Shown: positions 22,770-35,100, counted from the stretch's first letter. The stretch: 64,000 nt of DNA from Umbilicaria muhlenbergii (GCA_000611775.1 KK106982.1:4596996-4660995), one strand, 5' to 3'. Numbers and translations are program-made. Notes: generated by a model not told the origin, from the sequence alone.

Positions 22770-24429
22770 ATGGACCAAATTACTGAATCAGTGATACTCG
22801 ACCTTCATGGCAAAGGATGTCTCAAAGGAGTGACACTCCTTGATAAGCCAAATGGCGTGATCAAGTGCTACCGTTACGGGGGCGTTCCATATGCTTTATC
22901 TCCCATTGGCGAACGACGCTGGAAGAGACCCCAGCCGTTACCTGAAGGATACTCTTACGGCAGTGCGGACAGGCCTGGCGACTTCACCGGGCTTTCAGCT
23001 GTCTGCCCGCAGAAAGGCTTCTCAACTGGCAAGCGAAGAAACAATCGAGGTCGGATCACCGAAGACTGCCTTCAAAGCAATATCTGGATCCCGGCAGGCA
23101 AGCCGCCTAAGGAAGGATGGCCCGTTTGGGTTTACTTACGTACGTAGGAGACTCTCTGTCATCTCTTTAGACAGCTTTCACTCACCGACCTTAGATGGCG
23201 GATTCCTTCAGGTGGGTTCCGCCAACAAGGAGAATCCGTCAAATCTGTTTGCCAATACCGATGTCAAGTGCATCATTGTGATGCCTGTGTATCGACTAAA
23301 TGTGTTCGGATTCTTGGCTTCTGCGGAGCTCCTCCGGGAAGCAGCTGAAGACGAAGGAACCGTGGGAAATCTGGGGTTTTGGGACCAGCGGCTTGCCCTA
23401 GAGTGGACCTTTGGGAACATCAATGCGTTCGGTGGAAATCCGAGTAATATCACTCTTGGCGGGATGTCTGCAGGAGCATACTCCGTGATTCACCAACTAG
23501 CATATGAACTCGCACTCCCGGACGAACAAGCGTTCATCTCCAGGGTAGTGCTCTGGTCCAATGGTCCAGGCGTGCAGCCCAAAAGGCTTCCGGAAGTTCA
23601 AGAGCAATTCGATGAACTAGTGGCAGCGTTGGGTATTCCACATGATCTACCAGCAATAGAAAAGCTTGCAAGATTGAGAGCATTGTCATCGAGCGAGCTG
23701 GTCTCTGCCATCGGGAGGATGAAGCTCAACTCCTTCCGGACTATCACAGATGGCCACTTCGTGCGCCACACCCTCTTCCGGGAGATCGCAGGTGGGCGTT
23801 TTGCGAAAGCGATGCTGAAGCGCGGCATCAGAGTCATGATCGGAGACCTACCCCATGAGGCCAACGTCTACAAGAAAGTCAACCCCCCGTCCTCGTATGA
23901 AACACTCGTGGACCGCCTCAGCGTTGAGTACCCTCGCTCTGCGTCCAAGGCCCTTGGCAGACTGTACTGCCCTCACAAGGCGCCCCTTATGGGCGGCAAC
24001 TGGCAGGAAACTTTTGGCCGCATCTATACGGACATTCAGGTCTATGTGACCGCCCGCGGTTTTATCGCCGCTCTTGCAAAAACGCTTCCGCTGGAATACA
24101 TATATCGATACCGTATCAACCATCGATTGCAATGCGTTGATAGAATCTATCCCAAAGAAATGGGCGTTACGCACGGTAGCGACATCACTATCTGGTTCTA
24201 CGGGAGTGGCGCGGAACTGACAGCGTCGGAACAGAGTTTACTCAAGGAGTATCTCAAGCCTTTCGGTGAGTTCTTGAGGGGCGAGCGGGTGTCGTGGGGG
24301 ACGCAATCGATCAGAGAGACGCGCACTATTACTTCTGATCAACGCATTGAGATTACTGTGGACGAGGATTGGGAAAGAGGACAGCGCGTGTGGGATGCCT
24401 TGCAATCGTTTACCGCTAGTAGGTTGTAG
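22770..24429 (+). CDS. Type-B carboxylesterase/lipase family protein
   Basis: An alpha/beta-hydrolase of the carboxylesterase type-B family. Exons 22770-23139 and 23195-24429 encode 534 residues; splicing joins VWVYL to HGGFLQVGS and so creates the family's oxyanion-hole HGG motif. Other landmarks are YGGVPYALSPIGERRWKRP, SEDCLQSNIW-type TEDCLQSNIWIPAG, the partner block GFWDQRLALEWTFGNINAFG, and the nucleophile elbow GGMSAGAYS with Ser215. His450 in GVTHGSDITIWF is the catalytic histidine, and Glu345 in LPHEANVY is a candidate acid. There is no signal peptide, so it is probably intracellular, unlike secreted feruloyl or cholinesterase-like members. Substrate unknown. Confidence 0.87.
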
Positions 24430-25215
24430 TCTACAAGGCTCTTTGGGTGCATGTGCACGAGCGGTGCCCTATTCGGATATAAGGTGTAGTCTGTGTGACA
24501 CGAGTACTGTATTCGCCGGATCACAGTTAGTAGCAGTCTTTGGCCGAAGGCCATCCAGCAGCTTGACAGGAAGAATAGGGTCGGGGTAAAACAAGCAGCA
24601 ATACAATGTCGTCGGCCTCTGCAACTTACATTTCGCGGGACTAGCTGCTGAGGTCCTCTCGATCCCTCGCAGAAGGATACTGCTCGATTAAGTTTGACAC
24701 ACTTTGAACGAGTCAGAGAAGCTCCTTGCAGAAGAAGATACTTCTGCAATTATCTCGCCAAATATATGTATGTGTGATTGTATCAGAAAGCCCTCAGAAC
24801 ATGTGCGATTCCATGCCCGTAAATCCCGGCACAGAATGCTATAGACATTACAACTAGCCTCTTCCCCGCAGTCACAGTCAGTCTCCTGAAAACACTCTGC
24901 AAGGTCGGTCTTACGACTTCGAAATATCACCTTTTGGTGTGGAGGTAGGTACTGAAGGGCTTCTCAACAAAAATATTTCCAGTTCTGATAACGCGGTGCC
25001 TGGTGGAGGTCTCCGATGCGTCGACTGGCCGCCCTCGAGAGACGGAGGTATTGTCGGAGGGACATCCTGGTGGAGTGTCAAAGGGGAAGAGGTCAAGGAG
25101 AAGTCAAAATCTAGACTGGGATTCAATCCATTCGTGTGATCTTATGTATAGGGTAGAAGTTTCAACGCAGCCTCCCATATTCCCTAAAATGCCGAGCAAG
25201 ATGCAATGCAGAAAT
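24430..25215. other. Convergent spacer, carboxylesterase / PMP24
   Basis: Two 3' ends face each other across 786 bases. Short ORFs on both strands are unsupported. No RNA gene or repeat is seen. Confidence 0.45.
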
Positions 25216-26255
25216 CTATGTATTGTGCACCAGGAAGTTCCTGAACCCGTCCCAATGATCCGCGTTCGAATATCTAGCAATCACCCCGTCAGCCCCATTG
25301 CCACCCAAACCAACCCCCCATCAGCCCCACCCAGAGGCGCCAACAGATCCCCCAAGACACCCGCAGCAGGAAGGGAGACGAAAAGAAGCAAGGGGAAAAA
25401 CATACATATACTTCATACTACTCCTCAAACTCGGCTGCAGCGTCTCCGGATGCCACCGAAACAACCACATGACGGCCCCCCAACTCACCCCCGCAAACAC
25501 CGGCCACGCATTCCGCGCCACCCCTTTCTTCCACCCCTCCGGCATCACCATCACCCGCCCCATGCCGTACCCGCGGTCCTGCGGCTGCTGCACCGTCAGC
25601 TTCGCGAGCGCGAGCACCACCCGCGCGAACACGTAGATGACGATTTGCTGGTTCACGCTGCTTTGGCTGCCGCGGCCGAAGACGGCGTAGCCGCCCATCA
25701 GGCCGGCGAGGAAGGTGTCGTAGCGGCCTTCGCGCGGTTGGGCGGAGAGGGACTTGTGGTGCAGGAGGAGCATGCAGGTTTTGTAGAGGAGCGCGAAGGT
25801 CGCGAGGTTGCGGGCGTGGGTGCGGGTCGCTTTGAAGATGAGGCGGAGTTTGTTGCGCGTGCTGTGGGGCGGGGGGAGGGAGGTTAGTTGCGTGTTAGCG
25901 GGAGGATGGCGGGTTGTGGAGTGGAAGGGGAAGGGGAAGGGGGAGACGTACGTGTCGTTGCGGAAGAGGAAGATCATGCTGTGAGGGCATGGTTTGTCAG
26001 CTTGGTGGCCTGGACGTTGGGTTCTTGGAGCTGCTCGGTCGATCTTCCGGGGGTGGCTTACACCAGCGCATGAGGGAAGCGGACTTTGGCACCGTAGACG
26101 GCGCCATTGCGGGCGGCTTTGACGAGGGCGAGGACTTCGGCGTGTTGCGGGTCGCAGATGAACCGATTGACAGCATCCTGCGCAATTATCGTATTAGCAT
26201 CGTCCGTCTGCTCTACAGCATACGGAGTTCGCTGGCATACCTTCAACGAGTCCAT
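25216..26255 (-). CDS. Peroxisomal membrane protein PMP24/PXMP4 type
   Basis: A Tim17/22/23-superfamily membrane protein of the PXMP4 (PMP24) family, found in the peroxisomal membrane; its transport role is not settled. Five exons (26255-26241, 26177-26062, 25978-25952, 25861-25406, 25273-25216) encode 223 residues. Exon 1 has only five codons (MDSLK) and exon 3 only 27 nt. Hallmarks: DAVNRFICDPQHAEVLALVK, ARNGAVYGAKVRFPHALVM, IFKATRTHARNLATFALLYK, GLMGGYAVFGRGSQSSVNQQ, and the C-terminal YSNADHWDGFRN. The acceptor of the last exon is followed by the aromatic/acidic tail expected for the family. Intron 1 (26240-26178, 63 nt) is in frame and stop-free. Confidence 0.88.
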
Positions 26256-27367
26256 CTTCGCTGTTCGCAGCCAAGAAGAGCCGGAGCAGCGACGCTGTCG
26301 CGTGCCGAGGTTGGGGATGGATGAGAGTTATCGGGATCGCCAAGTTATGTCATGGCCGATGGAAAGACAGAGTCCAAGTGGCAAGGGCATTGGGATTGAG
26401 GGATCGGGATTGAAGAAGGGATTGAAGTTCATGTGAGGAAGTGGAATGCATGTGCAAGGTCGAAGGGATCCTCGGCATATGCGTACCTGCACAGATGATC
26501 ACCGGTCTTCCCCGCTGTCGAGTCGTTTTCGGTGTGGTGCTAACTTCTGTTTCCACCCGCTCGGCTTCGGCTCTCCTAACCGCAAACTGCTCATCTCATG
26601 TGGATCTACGACTACTCCTACCATTCTCACTGTTTTGCTATCTTTTCTACCAGACTGTGCCAGCAGCACAGAACCACCGTGACGAGATGAACCCTACCCG
26701 CTAGAACGATCAAACTGCCCTTCCTGCCTCAGGTGTGGCAGCAAGCTGGCTCGGAACAAGTCTGAGGAGTCGCAGTGTCCGACGTGGAGACCGCCCCTTG
26801 TTACTCCGGAAGCCAACGAGCTTCCCATAAAGACCCACTACTGCGCACCGGTTACTGAACTCATCAGGACCAGCAATCCCCCACTCGGAGAATGCCTGGA
26901 TACGCTTTTCGTCGTTGAGTTGCCGAGAGTCTCCAATGCTGCAGCTTGCCGTGATTGCCACTTATTATACTCCGTAATTCCACCCTTGCAGCTCAACGTG
27001 CGAAACTGCTGTGCAAGTACAATGATATGATGTCAAGCCAATGAGTTCTGGAGATGTCACGGCTGCGTTAAAGGCCCACAGACCAATACTCTCCATCACT
27101 CCGAGTTCGATGAGTCGAATGGATCTCTACGAGGGGGCAGACGTACGCTCTTAGTAGTCATTATTCAAACATAGTATATTCTAAAGCGGCCGGTGATGCC
27201 AGACTATCCAAAAGCGCCAGCAGGCCTGCGTAACCCCCGTACGCTTAATCTGGCCGCCTTCTTCCTCGTCGTCCACACAGTCATGTTTCAAATTTCTCTG
27301 CGGGTATCTCAATCGCTAAAGGCGCATGCAAGTAAATCACATCAGACATCACCCATCTCATAAGACC
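26256..27367. other. Intergenic, PMP24 promoter side
   Basis: 1.1 kb between two minus-strand genes. An 83-codon minus frame at 26710-26961 has no recognised family and no splice extension; I do not call it. Nothing else is seen. Confidence 0.45.
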
Positions 27368-30300
27368 TTACTTCGTCCCTAACCTCTTCATCTCATAATC
27401 TTCCGTGTGACTCCTGCCCAGGGGCCTTCCCAAGTCCACTTCGCTCAGGGTGGGTAAACTGCCACCAGCCATGTGAGGCTGTTGTCCGACTCGACCAGCA
27501 GCACTGCTCTCTCCGCCTGCCCCTGCGAGGCCACTTGCCCCGCTCGCCATCATGGCCATCGGACTCACGAACCCCGTCCTCGGATCGATACGTCCACCGC
27601 TGGCCCCATATTCAGGTATGTCGGCAATGCCTTGCTCCATCAGATCTTGATCAGCACCGCCCTCCTCAGCCTCCTTGTCATTGCGCCGTCGTCCGAAGAA
27701 TCGGTTTCGGTGCACGCTGGAAAGAGTCCTGCGAGATCTCGCTTGAGACTCGGTCGAAGCGCGATGCAGACTGAACATGCTGCGATTCTCACGGTCATGA
27801 GAGGTGGTGCTGGCGAGTATGTGGTCATCAGGCTCCTCTTCCTCGATGATGCGGTTGCGTGGGTTCGGAGACCGCGAGGCAGGGATGACGCTAACGTTGG
27901 GGATGCGAGGTTTATCTGGGCTTTCGAACACGTCGCCCCCTATATCGCCAGAGCTGAGATCCCTCATGCCCAAAGAGAAGTCGACGCGCTTGGACATGGA
28001 CGACACTGATTCGCCACGGGCACGACCCGCGCGGGAAACGCTTTGGTGGCGGAGGATTGAAGGATTGCGTTGGATCGGGGCTCCATCGGCGGCGTTAGGC
28101 ACAAAAGCTGTGTCACGGGTCAAGAGGCTTGGGCGCGGTCCCGGACCATCGTTATTGTTATCACCGGGCTGACCGACGGCGTTATTAGGGCTCTGATAAT
28201 GGAGATAGAGAGGCCTATCCTCCTTTGCACCTGGTGTACGCAAGTATGGACCTTCGATGCCAACTTCTTGCATGGAGACCATCAGAGCACAGATGAACTT
28301 GTTGCGGCGTTGTAGACGGAGGCCTTCGTTTTGCCAGTTCGACTTGTAGAAGAATACAACGTTAAGCTTGACGGAGTAAGCTTCGACGACGTCCCGAATC
28401 TCAGTCAAGATGTTGCCTTGATATTCCCGCTTCTCCTCTTTGACGAACTCGAGCAAACGCTGGCGTAGCTCGTCGATCTGATCCAATGTGGTACCGAATT
28501 TGACGGTCAGAGGTACGGCTTCAGCTAAAGCGCCAGATCTTCTCATGTTCAGGATAAACAAAGTGTTTAGATAGCTGTTTGGTGCTTGCACCACGTGGCC
28601 CTCCATCTTCTTGAACTCGGTGTACAGCAAGGAGATTTCCTTAACGAAGTAATCGTCTCCTTTCAGGGCAGCCCCCGTATTGCCATATATCGATACTCGG
28701 TCGCCAACATCAAACGGGTGCTTGACGAAGACAAAGATGACCGATTGCAGAAATTCTTGCGCCGTCGCTGAAAATAGCCACGATAGCGCCAAGACGGCTG
28801 ATCCAGCAGAGGTCAATACACCTGCGGCAGATGTCGATATCAAAGAAATGAACACGAGTACGGTGATGACAAAGACGATGAAGAATAGTATGCCGTCCAG
28901 CTTGGAGACAACCGAGTCCAAGTCTTTAAGGGACGCCGTGATAGATTTGCGTTCTCTCCCAATCTCGACACAGACCGCTTCAAGTTCGTCCATGGAGATG
29001 TCGCCATTGAGATCCTTGTCGAACATGGTGAAGGCAGCGTCGGCTTCTTCATCGCTGTCAAAGGCATGTTTTAAGTCATCAGAGAGAACTGTTTCGGCAT
29101 CTTCGCGTACAAATGTTCGGAACAAGCGCCGAGCGAGGACTTGGCTTCCAGATACCGAGTTCAACAGCATCAAAACCACCTGGTAAGGATGACTGCTCTT
29201 CTTGACTTGCTTGCCCGTAAAGTCTCCTGCGACCTTACCAGCCACATCTCCAACCTTGCTGAAGGCTACTCCTGCAGTCCTCTGCGCCTTTTGAACGTAT
29301 TGCATGGGTGTTCGAGCTCCCGAACCGGGTCCTCCCGATTGGGGGTGGTCTTCGAAATCCGAATCATCCATCTGGATCTTCTCCTTCGAGTACTGATACA
29401 GCTTCGTCAGACTGCCGATCTGGAATTTGTTCAATTCAATACGGTCCGCATAAGTCCGAAGATGGAAGCTGATTGCGATGAGTTGTATGATGATTTTTTC
29501 GATGAAGTTGAGGATCGCCCCTGTGAATATTGCTATTATGATCTTGTTCATGGTCGCTTCCCAGTTTTTAGTTCCTTTGTTCCCGTTGGTGTGGTGGTTC
29601 TTCATGGTTGGCAGAAAAGATATCTCAACAGCAAGCCACCAGAAAAAGATGGTTGCTGGTACTTCGAGTTGTTTACCCATGTCTCTCCACTTCTTGCTGT
29701 TGTTGGTAAAGAGGCTAGAGATAAGCCCTAACGGCCAAGGAATCATCCGAGCAAGGATCTGCAGTGTAACACCATCAGTAAAATTCTTCCAACGGTGTTT
29801 ACTCGAACCTACCCGGCCCGCCCAGAGGGTAAGCCAGACAATCTCCAGCCAGATGCAGAACCATGCCAATTCCACCCCCCCCACGCTAGCATCCTTGAAC
29901 ACAAGCGCCCCTAATAGCAACGGAATCAAGAATATCAGGACCAGTGGCGATATATACAGGACATACCGAACCAGGAAGCTAGACTCGTGTATCTTCTTGA
30001 AGAATTTGGCGAAGTTGGTGGCAGGATGCTCAGGCGGTTTGTACAGGGCGGTCTTCTCATGTACAGCTGTCGTGTTGACGTCGAATTCGTCGACTGTGTG
30101 GTCATCAGATCTCTTCGACCGCGATTTTTGCATCGATAGTGAGCGTGGAACGGCCGGGTCCCCATTCACTTGCAAATATTGGGCACTGGAGACCACCCTC
30201 TCTGCTTGCAGCATAGCCAAATCATCATCCAACCGATATTCCTGCTCGCGTGCCTGAGAAGCAGTCGGTCGTACATCCTGGGAGTACCCTTGGGAGTCGT

Positions 30301-30472
30301 GCGTAGGCTCGGTGCTGAGCTGAATGCGGCCATTCTCAAGCGTAGCTTCACCCACATACGTTCCCTCTTCGTCTGAAGATCGAGATGTGACGTGGTGAGG
30401 AAGAGGAGGGTGTTCAGGCAGCTCTTCCACTGGTGTAGTCATAGTCGGAATTGGCCAAAGGAAATGAGCCAA
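27368..30472 (-). CDS. EF-hand MscS-type mechanosensitive ion channel
   Basis: A fungal MscS-like channel similar to fission-yeast Msy1/Msy2, which sit in ER or cortical-ER membranes and tune Ca2+ and volume responses to hypo-osmotic shock. One exon encodes 1034 residues; a second in-frame Met at 30442 is an alternative start. Residues 1-160 are hydrophilic. Membrane segments lie at about 168-192 ([19 protein letters not shown]), 200-217, 240-300 and 305-345. A canonical EF-hand loop ([12 protein letters not shown], residues 485-496) precedes the pore region: [17 protein letters not shown], then [20 protein letters not shown] and [12 protein letters not shown]. The C-terminal 280 residues are Ser/Arg-rich, with likely phosphorylation sites, and cytosolic. 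Confidence 0.93.
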   Translation of the reverse strand: MAHFLWPIPTMTTPVEELPEHPPLPHHVTSRSSDEEGTYVGEATLENGRIQLSTEPTHDSQGYSQDVRPTASQAREQEYRLDDDLAMLQAERVVSSAQYLQVNGDPAVPRSLSMQKSRSKRSDDHTVDEFDVNTTAVHEKTALYKPPEHPATNFAKFFKKIHESSFLVRYVLYISPLVLIFLIPLLLGALVFKDASVGGVELAWFCIWLEIVWLTLWAGRVGSSKHRWKNFTDGVTLQILARMIPWPLGLISSLFTNNSKKWRDMGKQLEVPATIFFWWLAVEISFLPTMKNHHTNGNKGTKNWEATMNKIIIAIFTGAILNFIEKIIIQLIAISFHLRTYADRIELNKFQIGSLTKLYQYSKEKIQMDDSDFEDHPQSGGPGSGARTPMQYVQKAQRTAGVAFSKVGDVAGKVAGDFTGKQVKKSSHPYQVVLMLLNSVSGSQVLARRLFRTFVREDAETVLSDDLKHAFDSDEEADAAFTMFDKDLNGDISMDELEAVCVEIGRERKSITASLKDLDSVVSKLDGILFFIVFVITVLVFISLISTSAAGVLTSAGSAVLALSWLFSATAQEFLQSVIFVFVKHPFDVGDRVSIYGNTGAALKGDDYFVKEISLLYTEFKKMEGHVVQAPNSYLNTLFILNMRRSGALAEAVPLTVKFGTTLDQIDELRQRLLEFVKEEKREYQGNILTEIRDVVEAYSVKLNVVFFYKSNWQNEGLRLQRRNKFICALMVSMQEVGIEGPYLRTPGAKEDRPLYLHYQSPNNAVGQPGDNNNDGPGPRPSLLTRDTAFVPNAADGAPIQRNPSILRHQSVSRAGRARGESVSSMSKRVDFSLGMRDLSSGDIGGDVFESPDKPRIPNVSVIPASRSPNPRNRIIEEEEPDDHILASTTSHDRENRSMFSLHRASTESQARSRRTLSSVHRNRFFGRRRNDKEAEEGGADQDLMEQGIADIPEYGASGGRIDPRTGFVSPMAMMASGASGLAGAGGESSAAGRVGQQPHMAGGSLPTLSEVDLGRPLGRSHTEDYEMKRLGTK

Positions 30473-31507
30473 AACTGGCGGGACTCTTGTGGTGTGAACA
30501 AGGAGCGAGTTGGTAATAGAAGAAAAAGTGGACAGTCGTAGGGGTTCTTCCGAAAGTTGAGGCGGGGCTTCTCAAGTTCTCATTGGCGATAGCAAAGAAA
30601 GTCGTAGAGGCGAGTTTATATGCTATATCCGTAGCTACAAAAGATTGATCGATAAGGTATGGACAGAAATGCAGTCAAAGCTTTCAATCGATGATCGGAT
30701 CAAAGGGTGGGTCGTGAGTTGTGAGGCATGCGACGATAGGCTCGATAGGGTCTCCTCAGTCCCAAGGCCCATACGGGTCCGTCGAAGCTTTTCTCGTATC
30801 CCAGCGAGCCCAGATAGGTAAAGGCTGAGGGCGTTTCATGGGGCCACTTCTCTCTGAATTCTCAATATTTATGGGGCTCTTGTTGAAAATAAAACGTGGT
30901 AAGGCGGCGTCGATTGTCAAAGGAATTTCTAGGAGCACCGTTATCACGGTGGGGTACGGAGGCAATCTCGGTACGATTCATCCGTGGCTGACCAGTAAGA
31001 GCCTTTGAGCCTTTTCTCGAAAAAGTTTTGGGAGGGGCACAGACACACCCCTGCATCCCCAACGTCACGGATCATCTCAGGTACCAGCCTTATCGTGTGC
31101 GACATTGACGTACGGAGCAATGGCGTACCTACCTACTTAGCAATGGTCTGTCCGATCAAGTGAGTATGTGATACTGCAGCCCTACGAGGGTATCGTTGCG
31201 AAACACGGGTATACAGTGCCGTGGCTTCAGCTTCTTATCGTGTGAGGTATGAGTCGTCTTCATCTTCATCTTCATCTTCGTCTTCGGCTTCGTCTTCGTC
31301 TTCATCCCCCAGATAGGTCTCGTGTCCCCCCCCCACTTCAATATGATCGAGCGGGAGTTTTCCTAGAGTCGTCTTCGCTTAAGGTATGCTTCGACTACTT
31401 GGTTTCATGCTAGAACATAAGGTACGTACCCGCACTCCTTTATCTTCTGAAACACCCTATCATCGATATGGTATTGGGCTAGGGGAGAGCAAAGAGTTAC
31501 AACCTTT
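30473..31507. other. Promoter side of the MscS-type gene
   Basis: 1.0 kb between the channel start (minus) and the methyltransferase relic. It contains the TTC/ATC hexamer tract at 31255-31307. No gene is supported. Confidence 0.45.
31255..31307. repeat. Imperfect (TTCATC/TTCGTC)n microsatellite
   Basis: About eight hexamer units of TTCATC changing to TTCGTC and TTCGGC. On the minus strand it reads as Lys/Met-rich codons in a short frame, which I regard as fortuitous. Confidence 0.85.
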
Positions 31508-32387
31508 TTACTCCCTGAGAACGGTAAACACGAGGAGCTCCGTAGCCGGACCTCCCCAAACTGGTTGCTGAGATCTGGTGCCTGCTGTATCCGTGCTGAA
31601 GCAGACTTCAACATGCCACGCAGTCCTACTCTCCTCTCCAAACCTCTCCCAGAGCCGCTTGAACGACGTGTCATTATGTTGATGGGCCGTGGACCCATCT
31701 TTTCTAGGACGTCACCCAATCATGGAACCCGACCTTTCTGCGGGCGAGAGAATTCGACTAATTGTCGAGCGACCTTGAGTTGCTCATCCCTATTGAAAAA
31801 CTGGAGAACTGACCACACATTGATGACGTCCATCATACCCTCGAGTACTTGAAGATCTGCCGTCGGATTTAAGATATTGCCCACGACAAAGGTGGTGCGG
31901 AGCTTCTCGCGATCTAGGAAGAGACCATGATTAGTTCGATGAACATGGGCTCAATGTCTGAGCCATAGACATTCTGAGAAGATACTCCGTCGACCACCAG
32001 CTTGCGGATGTTTTGTCCTATGCAGCAACTGAGGTCTTGCACAGTGTGACCATGTTGGAGGTGCTCCAGCAACTGAGGATAGGGGAGATGGCGACTCAAA
32101 TTGAAGCCCAAGAACCGAAGCTGCCCAATGCACGCGTATGGGTACACCTGAAAAGCATTATCTCCCTACGGCTTTCCATGCTAGAAATCAGCAACCCTCT
32201 GTGAAAGTCAGCGACAGCCAAGGATACCACGTACAAGCTTTCGTACATGCGGCAAGACCCTGTGTAGACTGATGCCACCGTACTGCTCAAGCACTTCTTG
32301 TGTATCCCCAGGGATCTGCTCAATCTCTAGAGCATACTATTCTGCTTTGGCACTCTTCATGAGCTCCTGCGACGATTCGGAGCTCAT
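31508..32387 (-). pseudogene. Decayed SAM-dependent methyltransferase (secondary-metabolism type)
   Basis: The relic matches the roughly 280-residue class I methyltransferases of fungal meroterpenoid-type clusters (AusD-like). Recognisable in order: MSSESSQELMKSAKAE; IPGDTQEVLEQYGGISLHRV; a probable 68-nt intron; FQVYPYACIGQLRFLGFNL; the SAM-binding remnant DLSCCIGQNIRKLVVDG; NVYGSDIEPMFIEL; NPTADLQVLEGMMDVINVWS; and the C-terminal FKRLWERFGEES and LLVFTVLRE with a TAA at 31508. Breaks: codon 17 is TAG (32339-32337), the frame shifts after FIEL near 31925-31932 and again near 31728, and a TGA follows shortly after (about 31710). Two of the four breaks are C-to-T-type stops (CGA to TGA, CAG or TGG to TAG), consistent with but not proof of RIP. 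It cannot make a full enzyme. Confidence 0.8.
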
Positions 32388-33104
32388 TGCGAAGAAGACC
32401 GTTTTTGAAGATCAACTAATCAGTCACTGGCAAGTTCTTGAGGGGCCGGACGGTATCAAGTTGGTTGAGGAGAATACTGAAAAGGTGCGCTGAGGCTCCT
32501 CTAGGCAGCAAGGTCACATCAGTTTCGATTGCAGGAAAGCAGTCATTACTAGGAACATTAATAGAAATGCGGTAAACAGCATTTCAGTATTGAGCAGCTG
32601 CAAGGTTTGACATGGCTTTGATATTGATAATGCATCAAACCTGCACTTCTGATGCTACAACGCAAAGCATGCTGATTGCTGAGATCGGATATGGTGATGC
32701 GTAGGCAAGAGGTAAGGTAATCGGGGGGGGAAGCATTCGTGCGAGTCAGGATGCAGGGTCTTGATCTATTCCTGCATTTGAGGAGCAGAGCATCCCAGCA
32801 CCATTAATACTTTATTTCTTCAAGATGACCAAGTACATGTACCTTACTGGGTTAAGATATCCAGAGGAGGATAGGCCTGCTCGGCCTGTTACCCCTCGTT
32901 GCCCTGCCCCTCAACCCCTGAACATCCAACGCGATGACTAACGCCCAGCTAACATATTGTTTACTTTCATGCCGCAAATTCATCCAACCAATACATGAAC
33001 TTGCTCTGAGGACCACCCTGAACGGAATCGTCTTATCTTGCTCTTACATCAGTGCAGTACATCTTTGGCAATATCTCCAGGGTTTCAACATCCGCGTGGC
33101 AAAT
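32388..33104. other. Divergent spacer, methyltransferase relic / alpha-tubulin
   Basis: 717 bases holding the tubulin promoter. Nothing else is recognisable. Confidence 0.45.
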
Positions 33105-35100
33105 ATGAGGGGAGAGGTATGCATCTCCAGCTTTCACTTTCTTGGACTGTTGCATCTACAACACCCCATATAGACTGCTCTTACAAACGTCGTATAGCCT
33201 CAAGATACTAACGGCTACTGCACACTAGATCTGTCACCTCCATATCGGACAGGCGGGTGTCCAGCTCGGGAATAGTGCCTGGGAGTTGTAAGCTCACCAC
33301 CAGGCTCTTGTCCATGCCTTGGTCTGACAGCTTGCTCAAGATACCTACTGGAGCAAGGCCTGCAGCCAGATGGCAACCTAAACCCGGATGCCAAAGACAT
33401 CGGCGACACTGGTGCTTATGAGACGTTCTTTACCGAAACCCGCACTGGCAAATACGTACCCCGATCCATCTTTGTTGACCTTGACCCTTCCCCAATCGAC
33501 GAAATCCGCCACGGCAGTTACCGCGACCTGTTCCACCCAGAACTCCTGATCAACGGCAAAGAAGATGCAGCGAACAACTATGCTCGGGGACACTACACCG
33601 TTGGCAAGGATATCATAGAAGAGGTCATTGATCGTATCCGTCATGTTGCCGGTATGGAGCCGATCATCCAGCCCAGTTATCAGGTCAAAATGTTACAGTA
33701 ACCAGCAGAGGGACCCCTTGACAAGTCATGGGTCAAGGAAAAAGAAAGGTCCCCAGCATGTCCCTCCTCCAAGTCCTGTATCTCTTGATTCTTGATCTCA
33801 GAGTTTCTGAAAACCATTTTGGACTGTTTATTGTTAAGGGTGTTCTTTATCTGAGAATCTCCGTTCATCTTGACCCTGTGCCTGGCGTGCTGTTATACCT
33901 CTGCTAACTTTAGTGGCAGACAACTGTTCTTCCCTACAAGGTTTTCTGATCTTCCACTCCTTTGGTGGCGGTACTGGCTCGGGGTTCGGATCGTTGTTGA
34001 TGGAGCGCTTGTCCACCGACTACGGCAAGAAGTCCAAGCTCGAGTTTGCCATTTATCCCTCACCGACTGTCGCTACGGCAGTTGTAGAGCCTTACAATAC
34101 GGTAATTCGACTTTTCTACTCTCCCTTCTCGCTTCCTCCAGGTGCTATAACTGCGCAGCGTTTTACTTTGGCTGAGTAAACATTTTCAGGTCCTTTCTAC
34201 GCACAGTACAATTGAGAACTCTGACTGCACTTTCTTGGTCGATAACGAAGCTATCTACGAGATTTGTCGCCGCAACCTAGATATACCGCGCCCTGATTTC
34301 GAACATCTCAACCGCTTGATCGCCCAGGTCGTCAGCTCTATCACATCCAGTCTTCGTTTCGATGGTGCACTCAATGTTGATCTGAACGAGTTCCAGACCA
34401 ATCTGGTACCCTACCCCCGAATTCACTACCCACTGATCAGCTATGCGCCGGTCGTCTCGAGCAACAAGAGTTCGCACGAGGGCTTCAAAGTGGGCGACTT
34501 GACACTTCAGTGTAAGCTTCCAAGCCAGAAATATGGGACAGAGTAGCTGATGCGTATTAGGCTTCGAGCCTCATAACCAGATGGTCGTTTGTATGTTCTA
34601 TCCCTCTTCACACATGTAGCAAATCATGCTAGAAGGAGATATAGCTAACCTTGGTACAAGGCGACCCACGAAAGGGGAAATACATGGCAGTTGCGCTACT
34701 CTACCGTGGTGACGTGACTCCACGTGAATGCTCGCAGGCTGTAGCTTCCCTCAAAGCCAAGACGTCGTTCAATCTCGTGGAATGGTGCCCTACCGGTTTC
34801 AAGCTCGGGATCAACTGCCAGAAACCGATGCGCGTACCTGGCGGCGAACTCGCGCCTGTAGACCGCTCCGTCAGCATGCTAGCCAACACCACCGCCATTG
34901 CGGAAGCCTGGAGCCGTCTGGACCACAAGTTCGATCTCATGTATTCGAAGCGGGCCTTTGTGCACTGGTACGTCGGAGAGGGAATGGAGGAGGGCGAGTT
35001 CAGCGAGGCGAGAGAGGACTTGGCGGCTCTCGAGAAAGATTACGAGGAGGTTGGTAGCGACAGTGTAGATGCAGACGGCGAAGAGGGTGCGGAGTACTAA
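33105..35100 (+). CDS. Alpha-tubulin
   Basis: Alpha subunit of microtubule dimers. Seven exons (33105-33116, 33229-33287, 33341-33651, 33920-34101, 34190-34511, 34561-34590, 34661-35100) encode 451 residues. Exon 1 is only MRGE; the first intron ends with a GATACTAAC branch site and TAG acceptor. Hallmarks: [29 protein letters not shown], the GTP loop [27 protein letters not shown], the catalytic-loop Glu in [20 protein letters not shown], and [20 protein letters not shown] with an acidic tail ending EEGAEY, a C-terminal tyrosine as in detyrosinatable tubulins. Several normally conserved positions differ (for example [16 protein letters not shown], and the 40s loop lacks the usual acetylated-lysine context), so it may be the more divergent of two paralogues. 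Intron 3 is unusually long (268 nt). Confidence 0.93.

Noticed and set aside
25003-25887. 294-codon plus-strand frame opposite PMP24
   Set aside because: His/Pro/Arg-rich shadow of the spliced PMP24 gene, crossing its introns, with no recognisable domain.
26710-26961. 83-codon minus-strand frame
   Set aside because: No family likeness, no signal peptide, no splice extension; cannot be supported as a gene.
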